53,357 nt of DNA from Coriobacteriaceae bacterium (GTDB lineage: Bacteria > Actinomycetota > Coriobacteriia > Coriobacteriales > Coriobacteriaceae). A model generated the notes under the pieces. The model was not told the origin of the DNA. It worked only from the letters and a program-made list of their open reading frames with translations, and searched no databases. The DNA lies in NCBI GenBank assembly GCA_902399975.1, contig CABOHA010000008.1, positions 1 to 53,357 on the forward strand, written 5' to 3'. The translations under genes and the position numbers were made by a program. How positions within the stretch are numbered: the stretch's first letter is position 1; the number at the start of each line of letters is the position of its first letter. Shown here piece by piece: positions 1 to 9,316 of this stretch.

Positions 1-150
1 CTCTTCCGGAACCGCACCTCGCGGCCCGCGGGACCCAGCGCTCATGCGCGGTCCGGGCACGAGGATGCCCCCGAGTCGACTCCTCCTATGCGCCATGCGG
101 CCCCCAGGGCACGTAGATGAGACCCAGGACACCGTAACGGTGGGCGCCGC
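1..150. other. rRNA operon spacer upstream of 5S
   Basis: GC-rich stretch with no credible reading frame. It lies directly upstream of the 5S gene, so it is probably the 23S-5S spacer. I could not recognise a 23S 3' end in it. The short frames on both strands look like chance frames. Confidence 0.5.
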
Positions 151-154
151 CCAC

Positions 155-273
155 CGGTCAGCGGCCAGAGCATGGGGGGCACGCCCGGTCCCGTTCCGAA
201 CCCGGAAGCTAAGCCCCATCGCGCCGAGAGTACTGCGGGGCCAGCCCGTGGGAGGCCAGGGCGCCGCTGACCG
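155..273 (+). rRNA. 5S ribosomal RNA
   Basis: Contains the typical 5S core CCGTTCCGAACCCGGAAG at 190-207, followed by TAAGCCCC and the loop E/helix IV region. The 5' end (CGGTCAGCG) pairs with the 3' end (CGCTGACCG) as helix I, and the complementarity continues a few bases outward (CCACCGG/CCGGTGG), probably a processing stem. Exact ends are estimated from helix I. It is the last gene of an rRNA operon entering from the left. Confidence 0.92.
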
Positions 274-307
274 GTGGACGGCACCGAGCCGTCATCGAAC
301 TTAGAAG

Positions 308-336
308 GGGGGAGGCCTCGCGGCCTCCCCCTTTTT
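308..336 (+). terminator. Rho-independent terminator of the rRNA operon
   Basis: Perfect 10-bp stem (GGGGGAGGCC / GGCCTCCCCC) with loop TCGC, followed by TTTTT. It sits about 35 nt after the 5S 3' end. Confidence 0.92.
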
Positions 337-403
337 GCGTTAACACTTCAAAATATAGTCTCATTTCACCTGTAACCCGGTTGGACTTACGGGTGATGAG
401 CTT

Positions 404-871
404 TTATTTAAAGACAATACATCGAATCACAAGGGCAACCGCTATGACCACAATGATCAAAAGCAGGAATTGGAGTCGATGCTGTTTGCGTCGTTTACTT
501 GATGAAACGAAGATCGTTTTCCCTTGTTTTGGCGTTTCGAGATAACGAGCCGAATGCGTTAAGGTTTGCTTGGGTCGAGGACCTCTTTGCTGCCGAGTTA
601 TGCGCGTTTCCGTCGGGTCGTCATTGATTGCGCTGTTTTTTGATAACGGTGCATCTTTCAGATATACGGGATCGCCCGATGCGACGCCCATATGCTTACG
701 TCCCGTTTGGGTATCCTCGAGCGTTTGATATCGATTTCTCGTCACATACTCGGGCTCTGGATCATTAATGGGCTCTTGCGAGATGTGAGGGCGATGGAAC
801 CGTGGCGGCTGCGTGGAAGTATCTTCCCCCTGTGTCGGCATAAACATATTGTTTTGGTTTTGGTCGTCCAT
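404..871 (-). CDS. Hypothetical C-terminally anchored membrane protein
   Basis: A 155-residue protein that I do not recognise. Residues 1 to about 120 are hydrophilic and rich in Q, N, T, P and R. The C-terminus has a basic patch (SSKRRKQH), one hydrophobic segment (LQFLLLIIVVIAVALVIRCI) and only two residues after it. That arrangement suggests a tail-anchored protein with a cytoplasmic N-terminal region. The start is the ATG whose complement is at 869-871, preceded on the minus strand by AAAGGG. The gene is visibly more AT-rich than its neighbours, a possible sign of acquisition or low expression. It is divergent from hsp20 across a 277-bp region. Confidence 0.65.
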   Translation of the reverse strand: MDDQNQNNMFMPTQGEDTSTQPPRFHRPHISQEPINDPEPEYVTRNRYQTLEDTQTGRKHMGVASGDPVYLKDAPLSKNSAINDDPTETRITRQQRGPRPKQTLTHSARYLETPKQGKTIFVSSSKRRKQHRLQFLLLIIVVIAVALVIRCIVFK

Positions 872-993
872 GATGCCCTTTAGCTCGTTACCAACAACGT
901 GTACGCGCTCATTGTAAGCCCCTTGCTATTTGTAGCTGTGGACATACTCGTTATTTAAGCTCTGGTTCAAAGAACCTTAACCTTCCAAAAACC

Positions 994-1034
994 TGAGTCA
1001 TATACACTTAGATATGCTTATGGTGCCTGACTCA
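994..1034. promoter_or_regulatory. Inverted repeat upstream of hsp20, candidate operator
   Basis: TGAGTCA at 994-1000 is repeated inverted as TGACTCA at 1028-1034, separated by AT-rich DNA. TATATA tracts follow at 1053 and 1076. The half-sites recall the CTTGAG halves of HAIR (HspR) boxes, but the spacing is much longer than the HAIR consensus, so the assignment is tentative. No CIRCE element is visible. Confidence 0.3.
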
Positions 1035-1148
1035 AAAAACTTTATAGTCGGTGTATATATGAGCACCGGGTGGGCATATATAAGAGCGTCAAAAGAAGTC
1101 CCAGTCACCTAGAAGATGACTCGGCAGTCCTATAAAGGAGTGGTAAAC

Positions 1149-1580
1149 ATGGCAAGCATGGTTCCTTATCGTTCGGTTTTTGGCGTTCGTCCCTCTGCTA
1201 GCTCGCTGTTCGATCTGTTTGATGATATGAGTGACCTAGCGAACAGCTCGATTGCCTCAAAGGCGTTCCCCGTTGACGTTGAGGATAAGGGCGATGGCTA
1301 TGAGGTCAAGGCTTATCTGACCGGCGTTGCCAAGGACGATATCGATGTCGAGCTTAACGAGGGCCGCCTGTCCATTAGCGTGAATGTCGAGGAAGACGAG
1401 GAGAACGAGGGCAAGAACTTCCTGCAGAAGGAGTTCAGTTCGTACAGCGCAACGCGTGGCGTGTATCTAAAGGACGCTTCGAGCGAGGGCCTCTCGGCTA
1501 AGTACGCTGACGGCATCCTTACCGTTACGGTTCCCAAGATCGTCGAGAAGAAGAACGTTACGAAGATTTCCATCGACTAA
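1149..1580 (+). CDS. Hsp20/alpha-crystallin small heat-shock protein
   Basis: ATP-independent holdase that binds unfolding proteins. The 143 residues contain an N-terminal arm with FDLFDDM, an alpha-crystallin domain over roughly residues 38-135, and the closing beta-strand motif YADGILTVTVPK. The C-terminus ends KISID, which includes an IxI-type anchor. I chose the ATG at 1149 because AAAGGAG lies at 1134-1140. An upstream in-frame ATG at 1116 has no SD and would add eleven unconserved residues. Monocistronic, with its own AT-rich promoter region. Family assignment is firm. Confidence 0.93.
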   Translation: MASMVPYRSVFGVRPSASSLFDLFDDMSDLANSSIASKAFPVDVEDKGDGYEVKAYLTGVAKDDIDVELNEGRLSISVNVEEDEENEGKNFLQKEFSSYSATRGVYLKDASSEGLSAKYADGILTVTVPKIVEKKNVTKISID

Positions 1581-1607
1581 CTTCGTTGGTGTTCTTCGCT
1601 ATTAAAA

Positions 1608-1653
1608 GACAACAAAAGGGACTGGGAAGCGATTCCCGGCCCCTTTTGCTGTC
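1608..1653. terminator. Bidirectional terminator hairpin
   Basis: Long hairpin GACAACAAAAGGG...CCCTTTTGCTGTC with an inner GGGAA/TTCCC stem between hsp20 and the convergent walJ-like gene. On the minus strand the stem is followed by TTTTAAT, so it best fits the end of the minus-strand gene, but it could serve both. Confidence 0.7.
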
Positions 1654-1662
1654 TAGAACAGT

Positions 1663-2472
1663 CTATTGAATGGTTGCTGGCCGATGCTGGCTTGCGGGGC
1701 GTATCGAGAGTTTTCGCGATCCTTGGAGAAGGGTGGCGGAGCTGTCAACCTCGTCATCCAAGGTTGCGGCTAGAGCTTTGGCATAGCTTTTGACGGTAAG
1801 GCTCGGGCGATTGTTATCTTGGCTGATATGCATGGCAATGAGCTGTTCGGTGCGATCGGTAACGAGTTCGCGCGCGGCTTCGGCGGCTTGGTCGTTGGAG
1901 AGGTGCCCCCTTGCAGACAGGATGCGCTCCTGAAGAAAGCGGGGATATTCTCCCTCGCGCAGCATGGTCACATCGTGGTTGCTTTCGAGCGCGAGGACTC
2001 GACAATCTTTGAGGGTGTTCATGGCTTGGCTCGATAGCTCTCCGGTGTCGGTGGCAAAGCCGATAGAATCATCGAGGGTGTCGAATCGATAGCCGACTGG
2101 ATTGATGACATCGTGTGATGTTGAGTAGGTTTGCACGTGGATGCCGGCAATGGATAGGGTGTCACCGGGATCGAACTCCTCGACAGACAGATACGAAAGA
2201 TTTTCTTTGCTCGAAAGTGTGCCCCTGCTGGCATAGAGGGGGCCGTGCCAGTGCTTGCACCAGACATCGAGACCTTTGATGTGGTCGCTGTGCTCATGAG
2301 TGATGAGAAGAGCCGAGACGTTGACTGCCGAGAGCCCCAGTTCTGCCATGCGCTTTAATGTCTCGCGGCGAGAAAGACCGTCGTCAATCATGATGAGCCC
2401 TCGGGGGCCTTCGATGAGCGCGCAGTTGCCTTTTGAGCCGCTGCCAAGGATATGAAGGTGCAGAAGAGACAT
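1663..2472 (-). CDS. WalJ/YycJ-like metallo-beta-lactamase fold hydrolase
   Basis: A 269-residue metallo-beta-lactamase fold protein. The N-terminus has the YycJ/WalJ signature ILGSGSKGNCALIE at about residues 8-21. The metal-binding motif THEHSDH is at about 58-64, followed by later His/Asp ligands (TSHDVINPVG, FATDTGE, HLSNDQ). In Firmicutes this family is encoded beside the WalKR system and was linked to cell-wall or DNA processes; its substrate is not settled. I chose the ATG at 2472 because the conserved MSLLHLHILGSGS begins there; the longer frame would run into tilS. Only 48 bp separate it from divergent tilS, so their promoters must be compact or overlapping. No WalK/WalR genes are visible in the window. 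Confidence 0.85.
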   Translation of the reverse strand: MSLLHLHILGSGSKGNCALIEGPRGLIMIDDGLSRRETLKRMAELGLSAVNVSALLITHEHSDHIKGLDVWCKHWHGPLYASRGTLSSKENLSYLSVEEFDPGDTLSIAGIHVQTYSTSHDVINPVGYRFDTLDDSIGFATDTGELSSQAMNTLKDCRVLALESNHDVTMLREGEYPRFLQERILSARGHLSNDQAAEAARELVTDRTEQLIAMHISQDNNRPSLTVKSYAKALAATLDDEVDSSATLLQGSRKLSIRPASQHRPATIQ

Positions 2473-2520
2473 AATATTCCAAAGGATACAATGGGTGCGA
2501 ACGAATAGAGGAGGAAGCAA

Positions 2521-4062
2521 ATGCCAACGGTATCTCAGCATTATGGACACCATGCTGCATCGTGGGCTGATGATAGGGCCCTGGCAACGCGGCAGACGGC
2601 TGCCCCCGTGGTGCTCATGGTATCAGGTGGTGCGGACTCGACGGCATTGCTCCTTATGGCATGCACATCAAAGTTGGATATTCTGGATGGGCGTGGTGTG
2701 GCCCCCATCGCGCGCGAGCGACTGTACGTGCTGCATGTGAACCATCATCTGCGCGGCGAGGCATCCGATGGCGACGAGGCCTTTGTGCGCGGCCTATGCG
2801 CACAATATGGCTTGCCGCTGTGTGTTGAGCATGCCTATTTTGATGATGAATCGGGCAATATCGAGGCGGCTGCCCGCGAGGTGCGCTATGCCGCGGCGCG
2901 GAGGTATGTTCGCGAGCTCTGCGCCCAGACGGGGGCACCGCGAACGGCGGCTCGTATCTGCACTGCGCACACGTCTTCGGATCGCGCTGAAACGTTTTTG
3001 ATGAACGCGATTAAGGGTTCGGGGCCCGCTGGCCTATCGAGCATTCCTCGCCGGAGGAATATCGTGGTGCGTCCCCTGCTCGACCTGACTCATGATGAGC
3101 TCGTGGGCTATTTGCAGGTGCATGGTCAGCCGTGGCGAGAGGACGAGAGCAACGAGGACGTGTCGTACTTGCGTAACTATGTGCGCCATCGAGTGATGCC
3201 GGTGGTGGCGCAGCGCAACGCGAGTGTCTGTAAGACGATTGGCGCCGCCTGCGAGATCTTGGGCGATGAGGACGCCTTTCTTTCCCAGCTTTCCGCACAG
3301 GCGTTTCGAAGCTGCCTGCGTAAGGAGGCGGCGGGTGCACTGGTTCTTGACGCTCGCCGACTGGCCGCGGCCGAGGTGGTGATTGCTCGGCGCATGGTGC
3401 GACTGGCAATTAAGCGTATCGACCCCGACGCTCGCCCGGAGATGCGGCATGTGGAGCGCGTGCTCGCCTGTGTCGCCGAAGGCTCGGGTTCGGTCACGCT
3501 GCCGGCGGGAATCGATGCGCGCGTGGAGTTTGGCATGCTGTCATTCAAGGCTCCGGCGGCGCGCGAGGGGTTAGTTGCCGATTGGGTCACCATTCCCGGT
3601 CGATTGCCGCTGGGGGCGGGCCGCGTTCTGGTGGCAGAGCCGATGGCCGTCGAGCCGGGGTGTGATATTGTGCGCCGTGCCCGCGAACTCGCGGGTGCCG
3701 GAGGGGCGGCCGCGATGGTGGATGCTGCGACGCTGGGCTTTGCCGATCGCGATAGCGAACGGATGCTCGCCGGCTCGTGCGGGGAGATTCCCGCCGAGGC
3801 GCGTTTGGCGCGTCTGTGGGTAGACGGTCCCGCGCCGGGGGATGTGATGTGTCCGTTGGGCATGAGTGGGCGAAGTAAGAAGGTATCCGACCTGCTCAAC
3901 GAGGCTCGTATTCCCGTTTCTGAGCGCGCAGGCGTTCCTGTGGTGAGAACGGCTCCGGGAGGTGCCGTGGTATGGGTCGCAGGCGTTCGCACGGACGAGC
4001 GTTTTAAATGCACGGCCGCAACGCGCGTGGCATATCTGCTTCGTGTGGTCGATGCGGAGTAG
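2521..4062 (+). CDS. tilS: tRNA(Ile)-lysidine synthase
   Basis: ATP-dependent cytosolic enzyme that attaches lysine to C34 of tRNA-Ile(CAU), switching its decoding from Met to Ile. The 513 residues have the PP-loop SGGADS at 35-40 and the TilS motif RAETFLMNAIKGSGPAGL around 150-170. A C-terminal TilS_C-type domain (KKVSDLLNEARIP) lies near 450, with a middle region in between. Start ATG follows AGAGGAGG. It is the first gene of a tilS-hpt-ftsH cluster, an order conserved in many Gram-positives. The 147-bp gap to hpt may hold an internal promoter, but I saw no clear consensus there. Confidence 0.95.
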   Translation: MPTVSQHYGHHAASWADDRALATRQTAAPVVLMVSGGADSTALLLMACTSKLDILDGRGVAPIARERLYVLHVNHHLRGEASDGDEAFVRGLCAQYGLPLCVEHAYFDDESGNIEAAAREVRYAAARRYVRELCAQTGAPRTAARICTAHTSSDRAETFLMNAIKGSGPAGLSSIPRRRNIVVRPLLDLTHDELVGYLQVHGQPWREDESNEDVSYLRNYVRHRVMPVVAQRNASVCKTIGAACEILGDEDAFLSQLSAQAFRSCLRKEAAGALVLDARRLAAAEVVIARRMVRLAIKRIDPDARPEMRHVERVLACVAEGSGSVTLPAGIDARVEFGMLSFKAPAAREGLVADWVTIPGRLPLGAGRVLVAEPMAVEPGCDIVRRARELAGAGGAAAMVDAATLGFADRDSERMLAGSCGEIPAEARLARLWVDGPAPGDVMCPLGMSGRSKKVSDLLNEARIPVSERAGVPVVRTAPGGAVVWVAGVRTDERFKCTAATRVAYLLRVVDAE

Positions 4063-4209
4063 CGTCCCACGCCAGCTATTCTGTGCGACGTTGACGGTAT
4101 TCCCGCGCTGATGGCGTACGGGCTGGAAAATATACCCCGTGCGCTGCTAGAATGTGAAGTTCGCGTCCATACGGCGGTGTGTGGGCGATAAGCACAAGAA
4201 AGGGTTGTC

Positions 4210-4758
4210 ATGGCTTCTCAACATCCGGATATCGAGAAGGTTCTGTTTACGCAGGAGGATATCGACGGTATCGTCTCTCGCCTAGGCGAGCAGATTACTC
4301 GCGACTACGCGGGTAAGGATCTGGTGCTGATTGCGGTCCTGCGCGGCGCCGTGGTCTTTATGGGCGACCTGATGCGCAAGATCGAGCTGCCGACCAACAT
4401 CGATTTCATGGCTGTTTCGAGCTATGGCGACGGTGTGAAGTCCTCGGGTATCGTGCGTATCATTAAGGACCTGGATATCGACATCCGCGGTCGCGACGTG
4501 CTGATCGTCGAGGACATTCTGGACTCGGGCCTGACGCTCAAGTACCTGATGAAGAACCTCGAGAGCCGCAAGCCCGCTTCTCTGGAGGTTGCCGCCTTCC
4601 TGTGGAAGGACGTTGAGGACCGTACCTCGGCCGTCACGCCCAAGTATGTTGGAACCCATTGCCCCGATGCCTTTGTGGTGGGCTACGGCCTCGACTATGC
4701 CGAGCGCTATCGCAACCTTCCGTATCTGGGCATTTTGAAACCGGAGGTTTATTCGTAA
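4210..4758 (+). CDS. hpt: Hypoxanthine phosphoribosyltransferase
   Basis: Purine salvage enzyme: hypoxanthine or guanine plus PRPP gives IMP or GMP. At 182 residues it is the usual length for bacterial Hpt. The PRPP-binding loop VLIVEDILDSGLT lies around residues 97-109, the catalytic flexible loop is near SSYGDGVKSSG, and the base-binding DAFVVGYGLDYAERYRNLP is near the C-terminus. AAAGGG precedes the ATG. The ftsH start codon follows after a single base, implying co-transcription and probably translational coupling. Confidence 0.96.
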   Translation: MASQHPDIEKVLFTQEDIDGIVSRLGEQITRDYAGKDLVLIAVLRGAVVFMGDLMRKIELPTNIDFMAVSSYGDGVKSSGIVRIIKDLDIDIRGRDVLIVEDILDSGLTLKYLMKNLESRKPASLEVAAFLWKDVEDRTSAVTPKYVGTHCPDAFVVGYGLDYAERYRNLPYLGILKPEVYS

Positions 4759-4759
4759 G

Positions 4760-6898
4760 ATGCCCGACGACCGTAACGATAACAATTCCCAGACTCCCCG
4801 GGAACCTAAGATCCCGGGGATGCCCGGAGGCAAGAAGCCCACGCGTACGGGCTGGCTGTATTTTATTTTGGCTTGCGCGCTTCTGGGCTATGCCTTCTTT
4901 AACATGGGCTCCGGCTTTGCCAATTCCAGCAATACCGTAAAGCTCGCGACGAGCGAGATGGTCAACGCCATTAAGCAGGATCGCGTCGAAGATTTGACCT
5001 ATACGGTTCAAGACGGAAGCGTGGCGGGTCATTACTGGAAGACAAAAAAGGACAAGGGCGATACGAGCGAGCTCAAAAGCTTCTCCTCGACCTATGTCGG
5101 CTCCGATTCGCTTGCCGAGCTTATGGCGGAGCACCCCGATACCAAGTACATCGTCAACACCAACGATCCCGATTTTTGGGGCGACCTGGCGATGAGCGTG
5201 CTACCGACGATTGCCCTGATTGCCATCATGTTCTACTTTATGCGCCAGATGATGGGTGCCAACAACAGGAACATGCAGTTTGGCAAGACCAACGCCAAGA
5301 CCAACGAGGCCACGCGCCCCAAGGTTAAGTTCGAGGACGTTGCCGGCGTGGACGAGGCGGTCGAGGAGCTCGAGGAGATCCGTGACTTTTTGAGCGATCC
5401 GGATCGCTATCGCAAGCTGGGCGCCAAGATCCCGCGTGGCGTGTTGCTGGTGGGCCCTCCGGGCACCGGTAAAACGCTGCTGGCCAAGGCCGTTGCCGGC
5501 GAGGCGGGCGTGCCGTTCTTTAGCATCTCGGGTTCCGACTTTGTCGAGATGTTCGTGGGTGTCGGCGCCAGCCGCGTGCGTGACCTCTTTAAGGAGGCCA
5601 AGTCCCAGGCCCCGTCGATCATCTTTATCGACGAGATCGATGCCGTGGGACGTCAGCGCGGAGCCGGTCTGGGCGGCGGTCACGACGAGCGCGAGCAGAC
5701 GCTCAACCAGCTGCTGGTCGAGATGGACGGTTTTGAGGAAAGCGAGTCGGTCATCCTGATCGCCGCGACCAACCGTCCTGATATCCTGGATCCGGCATTG
5801 CTGCGTCCCGGTCGTTTTGACCGTCAGGTTACGGTCGACCGTCCGGATGTGAAGGGCCGCGAGCAGATCTTGCGCGTGCATGCCGAGAACAAGCCGATGG
5901 ACGAGGACGTGAAGTTTGAGAAGCTCGCCCAGATGACCGTTGGCTTCACCGGCGCCGATCTGGCAAATCTGCTCAACGAGTCTGCGCTGCTGGCTGCCCG
6001 CCGCCATCGTTCCGTGATCTCGATGGACGAGGTCGAGGAGTCGATGGAGCGCGTGATTGCCGGTCCGCAGCGCAAGGGTCGTGTGATGACCGAAGCCGAG
6101 CGCACCACGATTGCCTACCACGAGAGCGGTCACGCCCTGGTGGGCCACATCCTGGAGCATTCCGATCCGGTTCATAAGATTTCGATTGTCAGCCGCGGCC
6201 AGGCTCTGGGCTACACGCTGCAGCTTCCGCAGGAGGATCACTTCCTTAAGACCAAGAACGAGATGCTCGACGAGCTCGCCGTGTTCTTGGGCGGTCGCGT
6301 TGCCGAGGAACTCATGTGCGACGACATCACGTCGGGCGCGAGCAACGATCTGGAGCGCGCGACCAAGATGGCGCGCGAGATGGTCACGCGCCTGGGCATG
6401 AGCGAGGAGCTTGGAACGCAGGTGTTTGGTGAGGCGCAGCATCAAGTATTCCTGGGCCGCGATTACGCCGATCACCAGGATTACTCCGAGGAGACGGCGC
6501 GCCGCATCGATATCGAGGTTCAGCGCATTATGCGCGAGGCCCATCGCCGTGCGGTCGAGATCCTGGATGCCCGCTGCGATCAGCTCGATCTGATGGCGAA
6601 GGTGCTGCTTGAGCGCGAGACCGTCGAGGGCGACGCCGTGAACGCCCTGCTCGACAACGAGTGGGACGCCTACCTTGAGCGCGAGGGCGATATCCTGGCT
6701 GCCAAGGAGGAGCGCAATGCCAAGGCGGCCGGCATGCCGACCAAGAAGCGCACGCCTCGCATGAGCGAGGAGGAGCTGGCGGCCGATGCCGCGGCTTTTG
6801 CGCAGGCGGCCATGCAGGAGGATGCCGAAGCCGCATCCGATGATGCTGGCGATGGCGATGCCGTCAATGCCGGTGCCGACACCGACGACGACAAATAG
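4760..6898 (+). CDS. ftsH: ATP-dependent zinc metalloprotease FtsH
   Basis: Membrane-anchored AAA+ protease that extracts and degrades membrane and short-lived cytosolic proteins. Order of parts in 712 residues: hydrophilic N-tail, transmembrane helix at 31-50, extracytoplasmic domain, second helix at about 145-163, Walker A GPPGTGKT at 232-239, Walker B IIFIDEID at 287-294. The second region of homology [20 protein letters not shown] is near 336-355 and the zinc site HESGH at 454-458. The C-tail is acidic and Ala-rich (about 90 residues), longer than in E. coli and probably disordered. It begins one base after hpt stops. Confidence 0.97.
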   Translation: MPDDRNDNNSQTPREPKIPGMPGGKKPTRTGWLYFILACALLGYAFFNMGSGFANSSNTVKLATSEMVNAIKQDRVEDLTYTVQDGSVAGHYWKTKKDKGDTSELKSFSSTYVGSDSLAELMAEHPDTKYIVNTNDPDFWGDLAMSVLPTIALIAIMFYFMRQMMGANNRNMQFGKTNAKTNEATRPKVKFEDVAGVDEAVEELEEIRDFLSDPDRYRKLGAKIPRGVLLVGPPGTGKTLLAKAVAGEAGVPFFSISGSDFVEMFVGVGASRVRDLFKEAKSQAPSIIFIDEIDAVGRQRGAGLGGGHDEREQTLNQLLVEMDGFEESESVILIAATNRPDILDPALLRPGRFDRQVTVDRPDVKGREQILRVHAENKPMDEDVKFEKLAQMTVGFTGADLANLLNESALLAARRHRSVISMDEVEESMERVIAGPQRKGRVMTEAERTTIAYHESGHALVGHILEHSDPVHKISIVSRGQALGYTLQLPQEDHFLKTKNEMLDELAVFLGGRVAEELMCDDITSGASNDLERATKMAREMVTRLGMSEELGTQVFGEAQHQVFLGRDYADHQDYSEETARRIDIEVQRIMREAHRRAVEILDARCDQLDLMAKVLLERETVEGDAVNALLDNEWDAYLEREGDILAAKEERNAKAAGMPTKKRTPRMSEEELAADAAAFAQAAMQEDAEAASDDAGDGDAVNAGADTDDDK

Positions 6899-6910
6899 TC
6901 TTTGTGGCGA

Positions 6911-6945
6911 AAGCCTCTGCGGGGAAACCTGCGGAGGCTTTTTCT
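6911..6945 (+). terminator. Terminator after ftsH
   Basis: Stem AAGCCTCTGCGG / CTGCGGAGGCTT (with G-U pairs) around a GAAA-like loop, then TTTCTTC. Confidence 0.88.
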
Positions 6946-6950
6946 TCATT

Positions 6951-7004
6951 GATTGGGGACAGACTTAAATGAGCGTTTTCACGCATTTAAGTCTGTCCCC
7001 AATC
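6951..7004. repeat. Perfect palindromic (REP-like) repeat
   Basis: Two perfect 21-nt arms (6951-6971 and 6984-7004), beginning GATTGGGGACAGACTTAAAT, with a 12-nt loop. It follows the ftsH terminator directly and carries the GGGGACAG word shared by other palindromes in the window. Its lack of a T-run suggests a repeat element, not a terminator. Confidence 0.85.
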
Positions 7005-7067
7005 AACATTGCTGCGGCGCTTTGCCCGACTAAAGCGTACAATAGCGCCTATGCGAAAGGGGAACAG

Positions 7068-8252
7068 ATGATCAACGAAACTATGTATGCTCGCGGTGCG
7101 GAAAGCTCCATCATCCGTGAGATTTTTAGCTATGGCCTTGAGCGCAAGGCGCAAATCGGCGCGGAAAACGTGTTCGATTTTTCGCTGGGCAACCCGAGCG
7201 TTCCTGCTCCCGCTGCCGTCGCGGAGTCCATCAAAAAGGCGCTTGAACTGCCGAGTGACCAGCTGCACGGTTATACGCCCGCTCCGGGCCTGCCGCAATG
7301 TCGAGCCGCCGTGGCTGAGTCGCTTAACCGTCGATTCGGTACGAGCTATGAGGGCAAAGATGTCTTTATGACCGTGGGCGCGGCGGCTTCGCTCACCTGC
7401 ACGCTCAATGCCGTTACGAACCCGGGTGGCGAGGTCATTGTTATCGCCCCGTACTTCCCGGAGTATCGCGTGTGGATTGAGAAGGCCGGCTGTACGTGTG
7501 TCGAGGCGCTCGCCGATGAAGATACGTTCCAGCTGAGCGTGGATAACGTGCTCAAGGCGATTACCGACAAGACAGCTGCCGTCATTATCGACTCACCGAA
7601 TAACCCGACGGGCGCCGTGTATACGCGCGATACCCTGACGCGACTGGCCAATGTTTTACGCGAGGTCAACGCCAAGCGCGATCCCGAGAATCCGATCATG
7701 CTTATCTCGGATGAGCCGTATCGCGAGATTGTCTATGGCGCCGAGGTGCCTTGGGTGCCTTCGATCTACGAGCACACCATCGTGTGTTACTCGTATTCCA
7801 AGTCGCTTTCGCTACCGGGCGAGCGCGTCGGGTGGATCCTGGTTCCCAATACGAATCCTCAGGCAGCTCGTCTAATGCCCGCCGTTGCCGGTGCCGCCCG
7901 TACGCTGGGCTTCGTGTGCGCTCCGGCGCTCTTCCAGCGCGTGATTATCGATTGCATCGATGAACCGAGCGATGTCGAGGCCTATGCACGGAACCGCACG
8001 GCGCTCACCGATGCATTGGCGGAGTACGGCTACACCTATGTTGAGCCGGACGGTGCTTTCTACCTGTGGGTGAAGGCGCTCGAGCCCGATGCAAATGCAT
8101 TTTGCGAGCGCGCGAAGAAGTACGAGCTGCTCGCGGTTCCCTCGGACAGCTTTGGTATGCCGGGCTGGTTCCGCCTTGGCTATTGTGTGAGTTACGAGAC
8201 GATTATCAATTCGCTACCTGCCTGGAAGCAGCTGGCAGACGAGTATCGTTAA
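7068..8252 (+). CDS. PLP-dependent class I/II aminotransferase
   Basis: Cytosolic fold-type I aminotransferase of 394 residues, probably aspartate or aromatic/branched amino-acid type; the substrate cannot be set from sequence alone. Visible residues: the SLGNPS start strand, GYTPAPGLPQCR, the N-P pair of SPNNPTG at about 176-182, the Asp of SDEPY at about 215, and the PLP lysine in YSYSKSLSLPGERVGW at about 245. A C-terminal Arg occurs in WFRLGYC. The ATG at 7068 follows GAAAGGGGAACAG; the longer upstream frame would start inside the palindromic repeat. Monocistronic. Confidence 0.9.
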   Translation: MINETMYARGAESSIIREIFSYGLERKAQIGAENVFDFSLGNPSVPAPAAVAESIKKALELPSDQLHGYTPAPGLPQCRAAVAESLNRRFGTSYEGKDVFMTVGAAASLTCTLNAVTNPGGEVIVIAPYFPEYRVWIEKAGCTCVEALADEDTFQLSVDNVLKAITDKTAAVIIDSPNNPTGAVYTRDTLTRLANVLREVNAKRDPENPIMLISDEPYREIVYGAEVPWVPSIYEHTIVCYSYSKSLSLPGERVGWILVPNTNPQAARLMPAVAGAARTLGFVCAPALFQRVIIDCIDEPSDVEAYARNRTALTDALAEYGYTYVEPDGAFYLWVKALEPDANAFCERAKKYELLAVPSDSFGMPGWFRLGYCVSYETIINSLPAWKQLADEYR

Positions 8253-8286
8253 AAGCAAAGCGCTCTGCCTGTAATGTTTTACGTGA

Positions 8287-8317
8287 AACGGGGTTTGGTG
8301 TTAAACCGAACCCCGTT
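8287..8317 (+). terminator. Possible weak terminator
   Basis: AACGGGGTT / AACCCCGTT stem after the aminotransferase, followed only by TTGTC, so efficiency is doubtful. Confidence 0.45.
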
Positions 8318-8417
8318 GTCATGTACGTTGTGTCGTTGGGATGGAGCGGTTTTACGACTATCGGAGGCTATGCGTACAATGAATATACGCGACGGCCATG
8401 CCGGATAAGGAGATCCG

Positions 8418-9239
8418 ATGCCCTACCTGCTTTCCTGTGATATCCATACTCATACGATGTTCTCTGCGCATGCATATTCGACCATTGAGGAGAATGTGTA
8501 CTGGGCGGCAGAGCGTGGCCTGCAGGTGCTCGGATCTGCCGACCATCTGAGCTCTATGGTTTCACCTTGCCCCAATGACCTGCGCAGTTACCAGTTCTTT
8601 ATTAACCAGGATATCTGGCCGCGCATTTGGAGCGGCGTACTGGTGCTTCGCGGCGCCGAGGCCGATATCGTTTCGCTGGACGGCAGCTTGTTTGGCGAGG
8701 ACATTCCCGTTTCGCTCGATATCGCCGGCGATTCGTATAGTCGTGAGCATTCGCTGTTCGATTTGGTTACGCGCAATTTGGATTATTTGGTTGCGAGTGT
8801 GCATAATCCGCAGCTCGCTGAAGGCGCGACGCTCGCCCAGACGACCGAGATGTATATCAATGCTCTGGAGCACCCCAAAGTGTTTATGCTGGGTCACACG
8901 GGTCGCTCGGGTGTTTCCTTTGATATCGATGAGGTGTTGTTGGCGGCAAAGGCCAAACACAAGATTATCGAGATTAACAACCATAGTCTTGAGCATGGTA
9001 CCGATGCCGAGCATTGGGGCGCTTGCCGCAAGATTGCCGAGCGCTGCGCCGAACTGGGCGTGGGGATTGGCGTCTCGACCGACGCGCACATTGGTATGGC
9101 AATTGGCAAGCTCGACCAGGCGCGCAAGATGCTCGATGAGATTCACTTCCCGCTGGACCTGATCGTGACGCGCGATCGCGAGACGCTGCTGCGCGAGATG
9201 GCGGCAGCCGGCGTGTGTGACCTGCGCAAGAGCATGTAA
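8418..9239 (+). CDS. YcdX-like PHP-domain phosphatase
   Basis: Predicted metal-dependent phosphoesterase of the PHP superfamily, 273 residues. Visible metal-ligand motifs: DIHTHTMFSAHAYSTIEEN at about 8-26, SADHLS, an RGAEAD motif, SVHNP, the His of LGHTGRSG, EINNHS, and the terminal STDAHIG. Overall layout closely follows E. coli YcdX, which has a trinuclear zinc site and supports swarming; the true substrate is unknown. AAGGAG precedes the ATG. No operon partner is apparent. Family is firm; function is inferred. Confidence 0.87.
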   Translation: MPYLLSCDIHTHTMFSAHAYSTIEENVYWAAERGLQVLGSADHLSSMVSPCPNDLRSYQFFINQDIWPRIWSGVLVLRGAEADIVSLDGSLFGEDIPVSLDIAGDSYSREHSLFDLVTRNLDYLVASVHNPQLAEGATLAQTTEMYINALEHPKVFMLGHTGRSGVSFDIDEVLLAAKAKHKIIEINNHSLEHGTDAEHWGACRKIAERCAELGVGIGVSTDAHIGMAIGKLDQARKMLDEIHFPLDLIVTRDRETLLREMAAAGVCDLRKSM

Positions 9240-9260
9240 CGGGCTCATCTGCCCAACGAG

Positions 9261-9291
9261 AGGGGGCGGTCCAGACGGGCCGTCCCCTTCT
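9261..9291. terminator. Bidirectional terminator
   Basis: Stem AGGGGGCGGTCC / GGGCCGTCCCCT with loop AGAC, flanked by TTCTT, between the convergent PHP and methyltransferase genes. Confidence 0.75.
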
Positions 9292-9316
9292 TGTCCCAAA
9301 AATCTACCGGTGTTGG

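Noticed and set aside
1..150. 3' end of 23S rRNA
   Set aside because: No recognisable 23S terminal helices; more likely spacer.
5201..6949. A 582-codon minus-strand frame opposite ftsH
   Set aside because: Mirror frame of a strongly conserved gene; no own signals.
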